A stretch of 17,645 bases of DNA from HGM10836 sp964430375 (GTDB lineage: Bacteria; Bacillota_I; Bacilli_A; RF39; UBA660): positions 1-17,645 of the forward strand of contig CAYSEZ010000013.1 in the NCBI GenBank assembly GCA_964430375.1, in the 5' to 3' direction. This document shows positions 14,291 to 17,645 of the stretch, piece by piece. The translations under genes were made by a program, and so were the position numbers. Each line of letters opens with the position of its first letter. The first letter of the stretch is position 1. The notes beneath the pieces are model-generated. The model was not told the origin of the DNA. It saw only the letters and a list, made by a program, of their open reading frames with translations, and made no database searches.

Positions 14291-16564
14291 ATGGCTAAAA
14301 AGAAAAAAAGAAATAAGAATAATAATAAACCAGATTATTTAGTAGAATTATATGGAGTATTTTTAGTACTTATTGCAATACTAGGTATTGGTAAATATGG
14401 TCCTGTAGGAAGATTAATTGCATCTTTCGCATTATTTTTAACAGGTAATTTATACTTTTTTACCTTATTTGCATGTCTAGCACTAGGTATTTATATGGTT
14501 GTAAGTCGTAAAAAATTTAATTTTTTTACATCAAAACTTTTAGGTATTTATTTAATTATAATTGGTATATTAGTGTTCTTACATCAAAAATTTGCACTTT
14601 CTAATGTAGATACTAAAATAATATCTGAAACAGTAGATTATTTAATGACTGGTATTGATAAAATATTATCCAAAGAAATACAACCCGGTATATTTAATCC
14701 TGCTTTATCTAATACAGGTGGAGGTATACTTGGAGCATTATTTTCATCAATATTTTATCAATTATTTGAAAGCGAAGGTACTAATGTAGTAGTATGGGTT
14801 CTTTGGATTACAGGATTTACTATTTTTACAGGTTTATCTATTTTAGATGTAATAAAAAATGCTTACAATAAGAGTAAAGGTATGTTTGAATTTAAAGAAC
14901 ATAAATCTAAAGAAAAAACTAAAGTAAAAGAAGAAAATAATAATGATAGTGTTACATTAAAACCTGAACTTAAAATAGTAGATCATAATGAAAATGATAA
15001 ATTAGTAGTACATGATATAAATGAAATAACTAAAATGAATCATGAAACATTAAAAGAAGACAAAGAAGAAAAAGAAGAGGTAAAAGAAAAAGTAGAAATT
15101 AATAAAAGTTATAAATTACCTCCAATTACTTTACTTGATCAACCTAAAAAAGGTAAAAAAAGCAATGATCACGTTGTGATAGAAAAAAATATAGTAATAC
15201 TAGAAAATGTATTAAAAGATTTTGGCATAGAAGGAAAAGTAGTTGAAGTTAACATTGGCCCTTCTGTTACCCAATATGAACTTAAATTACAATCTGGAGT
15301 AAAAGTAAGTAAATTACTAGGTATAAATCGTGAAATATCTCTTGCACTTGCTAAAAAAGATGTAAGAATACAAGCTCCAATTCCAGGTAAATCTACTGTA
15401 GGAATTGAAATGCCAAACGAACAAAGTCAATCTGTATCATTAAGAGAAATTATAGAATTAATGCCTAAACAAACAGAGAAAAATTTACTTTCTGTTGCAC
15501 TAGGTAAAGATATTATGGGTAAAGTAAAATGGTGTGAAATAGATAAAACTCCACATATGTTAGTCGCAGGTGCTACTGGATCTGGTAAATCAGTATGTAT
15601 AAATTGTATTATTACATCAATTCTTATGAAAGCAAAACCAGATGAAGTAAAATTAATTTTAGTAGACCCTAAAAAAGTAGAACTTTCTATGTATAACTGT
15701 ATACCACATTTATTAATGCCAGTTGTAACAGATCCAAAGAAAGCATCACTCGCTCTAAAAAAAGCTGTAAGTGAAATGGAAAGACGTTATGACTTATTTG
15801 AAGAAAATAAAGTTAAAAATATTGCTGGATATAATAAATTAGTTGAAGAAAAAAATGAAAAATTATCTGAAGATGAAAAACTTGCTAAATTACCATATAT
15901 GGTTGTTATAGTAGATGAACTTGCAGACCTTATGTTAGTCGCAGGTAAAGAAGTGGAAGACTCTATTATGAGAATTACACAAATGGCTCGTGCCGCAGGA
16001 ATACATTTAATTATAGCAACACAAAGACCAAGTACAGATGTAATTACAGGTTTAATTAAAGCAAATATTCCATCTAGAATATCATTCGCAGTATCTTCTA
16101 GTATAGATTCACGTACTATTTTAGATATGACTGGAGCAGAAAAACTTTTAGGAAAAGGGGATATGTTATTCCTTCCAATGGGAGAAAATGCTCCAGAAAG
16201 AATACAAGGCGCTTTCGTATCAGAAGATGAAATTAAAAGAATTGTAGATCATACAATACAACAACAAAAAGTATCATACGATAAGAAATTCTCGCTCGAT
16301 GATGTAGATGCTGAAATAAAAGAAAATACTATAAGTAATGAAGTGGAAGAATATGATGATCCATTATATAATGATATAGTAGAATTTGTAGTAACTCAAG
16401 GTAAAGCATCAGCATCACTTCTACAAAGAAGATTTAAACTAGGATATAATAGAGCAGCTCGTATTATAGATTTGCTTGAAGAACGAGGTATAATTGGTCC
16501 AGTAAATGGCTCTAAACCTAGAGAAGTTTTAATAAAACTAGAAAGTAATAATGAAGATGAATAA
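14291..16564 (+). CDS. ftsK: DNA translocase FtsK/SpoIIIE
   Basis: Membrane-anchored hexameric motor that pumps chromosomal DNA across the closing septum. The 757 residues comprise a basic start, about four membrane helices (approximately 18-36, 42-71, 82-98 and 165-187), a short charged linker (about 195-290) and the motor. The alpha/beta domains carry Walker A GATGSGKS (427-434), Walker B VVIVDELAD (538-546), and HLIIATQRPSTDVITGLIKANIPSRI (572-597). The C-terminal winged-helix gamma domain (about 690-750, LLQRRFKLGYNRAARIIDLL) recognises the orienting DNA motifs and contacts XerD in the family. The linker is short, as in SpoIIIE/SftA-type proteins. It has its own promoter, and the fic-like gene overlaps its end by 14 bp. 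No terminator is seen between them. Confidence 0.97.
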   Translation: MAKKKKRNKNNNKPDYLVELYGVFLVLIAILGIGKYGPVGRLIASFALFLTGNLYFFTLFACLALGIYMVVSRKKFNFFTSKLLGIYLIIIGILVFLHQKFALSNVDTKIISETVDYLMTGIDKILSKEIQPGIFNPALSNTGGGILGALFSSIFYQLFESEGTNVVVWVLWITGFTIFTGLSILDVIKNAYNKSKGMFEFKEHKSKEKTKVKEENNNDSVTLKPELKIVDHNENDKLVVHDINEITKMNHETLKEDKEEKEEVKEKVEINKSYKLPPITLLDQPKKGKKSNDHVVIEKNIVILENVLKDFGIEGKVVEVNIGPSVTQYELKLQSGVKVSKLLGINREISLALAKKDVRIQAPIPGKSTVGIEMPNEQSQSVSLREIIELMPKQTEKNLLSVALGKDIMGKVKWCEIDKTPHMLVAGATGSGKSVCINCIITSILMKAKPDEVKLILVDPKKVELSMYNCIPHLLMPVVTDPKKASLALKKAVSEMERRYDLFEENKVKNIAGYNKLVEEKNEKLSEDEKLAKLPYMVVIVDELADLMLVAGKEVEDSIMRITQMARAAGIHLIIATQRPSTDVITGLIKANIPSRISFAVSSSIDSRTILDMTGAEKLLGKGDMLFLPMGENAPERIQGAFVSEDEIKRIVDHTIQQQKVSYDKKFSLDDVDAEIKENTISNEVEEYDDPLYNDIVEFVVTQGKASASLLQRRFKLGYNRAARIIDLLEERGIIGPVNGSKPREVLIKLESNNEDE

Positions 16565-17237
16565 AAATAATATAGAAAATAAATTTAATTTAACAAGAAA
16601 TCAAAATGTGTTTGTTGCTAAAAGAAATATAGTAGATTATATTTGGAAAAGTGCAAATCTTGAAGGAATTGGTGTTACATATTCTGAAACACAAGCAATT
16701 TATGATGGAGGTATTGTAAATGGTCTTACTGTTAATAATATTATCGCAATTAATAACTTAAAATATGCATGGGAATTTATTTTAGAAAATGATAATATAG
16801 ATTCTGATTATAAAGTGTTATGCCATTTACACAAATTAACTTGTGATAAATTAGTATTAGAACAAAATTTAGGTAAATTAAGGACTGTACCAGTTAATAT
16901 TGGTGGAACTAATTGGAAACCTGATTTTCCAATAGAAAGTAAAATTAAAGAAGAATTAGAAAGTATACTTAATCAACCTATTAAAACCAAAACTGAAATA
17001 GCAATTGAAGTAATGCTATATATTATGAGAAGTCAAATGTTTATTGATGGCAATAAAAGAGTTGGTATGTTATTTGCAAATAAAATAATGATAGATAATG
17101 GATGTGGGATAATAACTATTTCTAATGAAAATCAAACTCTATTCTTTGAAAAATTAATTAAATTTTATGAAACTTCTGATAATACTGATTTAAAAAATTG
17201 GATTTATGAAACAAGTATAGATGGAATAGATTTATAA
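16551..17237 (+). CDS. Fic domain protein with substituted catalytic histidine
   Basis: Fic proteins transfer AMP or another nucleotide-derived group to hydroxyl side chains. The usual HxFx(D/E)GN(G/K)R loop is here QMFIDGNKR (residues 162-170): the phenylalanine, acidic residue, GN and arginine are kept but the catalytic histidine is glutamine. Near the N-terminus, SANLEG (34-39) fits the inhibitory (S/T)xxxE(G/N) motif that occludes the ATP site in class II Fic enzymes. LGKLRTVPVNIGG (107-119) matches the flap region where Fic proteins hold target peptides. Length is 228 residues. The gene starts within the end of ftsK (14-bp overlap, different frame); ATG 16557 is an alternative start two codons on. 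Expression probably depends on the ftsK transcript. It may be inactive as an AMP transferase, use other chemistry, or act by binding. No antitoxin gene is next to it. Confidence 0.85.
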   Translation: MKMNKNNIENKFNLTRNQNVFVAKRNIVDYIWKSANLEGIGVTYSETQAIYDGGIVNGLTVNNIIAINNLKYAWEFILENDNIDSDYKVLCHLHKLTCDKLVLEQNLGKLRTVPVNIGGTNWKPDFPIESKIKEELESILNQPIKTKTEIAIEVMLYIMRSQMFIDGNKRVGMLFANKIMIDNGCGIITISNENQTLFFEKLIKFYETSDNTDLKNWIYETSIDGIDL

Positions 17238-17267
17238 TTAAATCACATATTGATATAAATTCAATTG

Positions 17268-17282
17268 TTCGGAAATTCCGAA
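17268..17282. repeat. Perfect 15-bp palindrome
   Basis: TTCGGAA-A-TTCCGAA, unusually GC-rich for the surroundings, 30 bp after the fic-like gene. It could be a protein binding site; no T run follows, so it is not a typical terminator. Confidence 0.6.
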
Positions 17283-17304
17283 TAGTTCCTCAAATAGTAA
17301 ATTT

Positions 17305-17331
17305 AAGTATGTAAGAAATACTTACATACTT
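17305..17331. repeat. Perfect 11-bp stem with 5-base loop
   Basis: AAGTATGTAAG (17305-17315) and CTTACATACTT (17321-17331) flank the loop AAATA. There is no T run after it. It lies within the RhuM-like remnant. Confidence 0.7.
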
Positions 17332-17370
17332 CTGATAATTAAAAAATTTTTGATGAAATAGATGTAAATC

Positions 17371-17395
17371 AATTAGTAAGATTTTCTTACTAGTT
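17371..17395. repeat. Hairpin of 8 to 11 bp with 3-base loop
   Basis: TAGTAAGA (17374-17381) pairs with TCTTACTA (17385-17392); with one G-T pair the stem extends to 17371-17395. It lies within the RhuM-like remnant next to a frameshift. Confidence 0.6.
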
Positions 17396-17442
17396 CAAAA
17401 AGAGGGGCAAAGAGATGTAAAAAGAAACACTAGATATTATAA

Positions 17443-17503
17443 TTTAGATGCTATTATTACAGTTGGATTTAAAGTTTAATAGAAAAATATGATAGCATCT
17501 AAA
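17443..17503. repeat. Perfect 12-bp inverted repeat with 37-bp spacer
   Basis: TTTAGATGCTAT (17443-17454) and ATAGCATCTAAA (17492-17503). The left arm overlaps the YNLDAI codons of the RhuM-like remnant; the right arm lies 26 bp before the KilA-N gene. Confidence 0.65.
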
Positions 17504-17529
17504 GTTAAATATAGAAGGGATGTGATTAT

Positions 17530-17645
17530 ATGAAAAATAAAATTACAACAAAAATGAATGTACAAGACAATTTAATAAATGTAATGAGGGTAAATAATGT
17601 TGATTATATTTCCTTAACAGATTTAGCAAGATATAAAAATCCTGA
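17530..17645 (+). CDS. KilA-N domain-containing protein, N-terminal part (partial)
   Basis: Thirty-eight codons from ATG 17530 run off the end of the window. The start is preceded by AAGGGATGTGATTAT, which resembles the other ribosome binding sites here. The visible residues end VDYISLTDLARYKNP; the DYISLTDIARYK-type motif opens the KilA-N domain, a DNA-binding module of phage, plasmid and large-virus proteins that also occurs in bacterial genomic islands. The domain core and C-terminus lie beyond the window, so no specific role can be given. It follows directly on the RhuM-like remnant, another island-associated family. Confidence 0.7.
   Translation, partial: MKNKITTKMNVQDNLINVMRVNNVDYISLTDLARYKNP

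Larger units (their letters stand above)
17240..17478 (+). pseudogene. Decayed RhuM-like (virulence protein RhuM family) gene fragment
   Basis: Pieces of one protein family appear in different frames. INSIVRKFRIV lies in frame at about 17255-17287; KIFDEIDVNQLVRFSY at 17343-17390 is followed by a stop; SISKIFLLVQKEGQRDVKRN and then TRYYNLDAIITVGFKV run to TAA at 17476-17478. The YYNLDAIIxVGxRV motif after xFxxVQKEGxRxVxRN is the hallmark of RhuM-family proteins, which are common in genomic islands and usually run to over 300 residues. Here the remainder is missing and at least two frameshifts and several stops interrupt it. Four inverted repeats lie in and around it. Assignment of the last segment is good; the two earlier ones are more tentative and may be from duplicated copies. 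Confidence 0.6.

Noticed and set aside
17305..17331. Terminator for the ftsK-fic operon
   Set aside because: The stem is strong but is followed by TCTGATAATT rather than a T tract, so intrinsic termination is not supported.

Overview
The window looks like chromosome of a very AT-rich, cell-wall-making member of the Bacillota, class Bacilli. The closest fit by inference is an uncultured gut lineage near the Mollicutes (RF39-like or Erysipelotrichales-like). The grounds are an MraZ-RsmH-FtsL-PBP2 division cluster, D-Ala-D-Ala ligase, SpoIIIE-type FtsK, a CBS-containing manganese pyrophosphatase, strong SD sites (AGGTGAT, GGAGG), -10/-35 promoters with 17-bp spacers, and heavy use of AAT, AAA and ATA codons. 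TGA occurs only once as a stop (939-941), where it overlaps the next start codon, and tryptophan is written TGG. This suggests the standard bacterial code rather than the Mycoplasma code.

Layout. (1) 1-188: the 3' end of an Rpn/PDDEXK-type nuclease-transposase gene and its terminator. (2) 380-2579: promoter, a small transglutaminase/papain-fold protein translationally coupled to a family II inorganic pyrophosphatase, then a terminator. (3) 2630-6946: a promoter and a two-gene surface operon. The first gene makes a membrane-anchored LRR protein ending in a dockerin. The second makes a cohesin with five cadherin-like beta-sandwich repeats, a transmembrane helix, an Asn-rich cytoplasmic linker and a C-terminal zinc ribbon. 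This pair is the most unusual content of the window. (4) 6945-7741, minus strand: rpsD with its own promoter and a structured leader that may be the S4 autoregulatory element. (5) 7791-9568: an unknown 217-aa protein followed by ddl. (6) 9610-13460: the mraZ-rsmH-ftsL-PBP2 operon, with four GTGG boxes at exact 10-bp spacing as MraZ operator; it ends in a terminator that contains the last stop codon. (7) 13660-14086: ssb with its own promoter. (8) 14095-14230: a 136-bp segment bounded by perfect 15-bp inverted repeats. (9) 14239-17237: ftsK with an overlapping fic-family gene that lacks the catalytic histidine. (10) 17240-17645: a decayed RhuM-like gene full of inverted repeats, then the start of a KilA-N domain gene.

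How the parts relate. The centre of the window is peptidoglycan synthesis and division: Ddl makes the D-Ala-D-Ala stem end, PBP2 cross-links septal wall, FtsL belongs to the divisome, FtsK clears DNA from the septum, MraZ regulates the cluster and RsmH modifies 16S rRNA. The expected next dcw genes (mraY, murD, ftsW, murG, ftsQ, ftsA, ftsZ) do not follow; the operon stops after PBP2. Both ends of the window carry mobile-DNA-associated gene families (Rpn, RhuM, KilA-N). The cohesin/dockerin operon may build a calcium-dependent complex at the cell surface whose cytosolic tail could report to the cell interior; this is inference from domain architecture.
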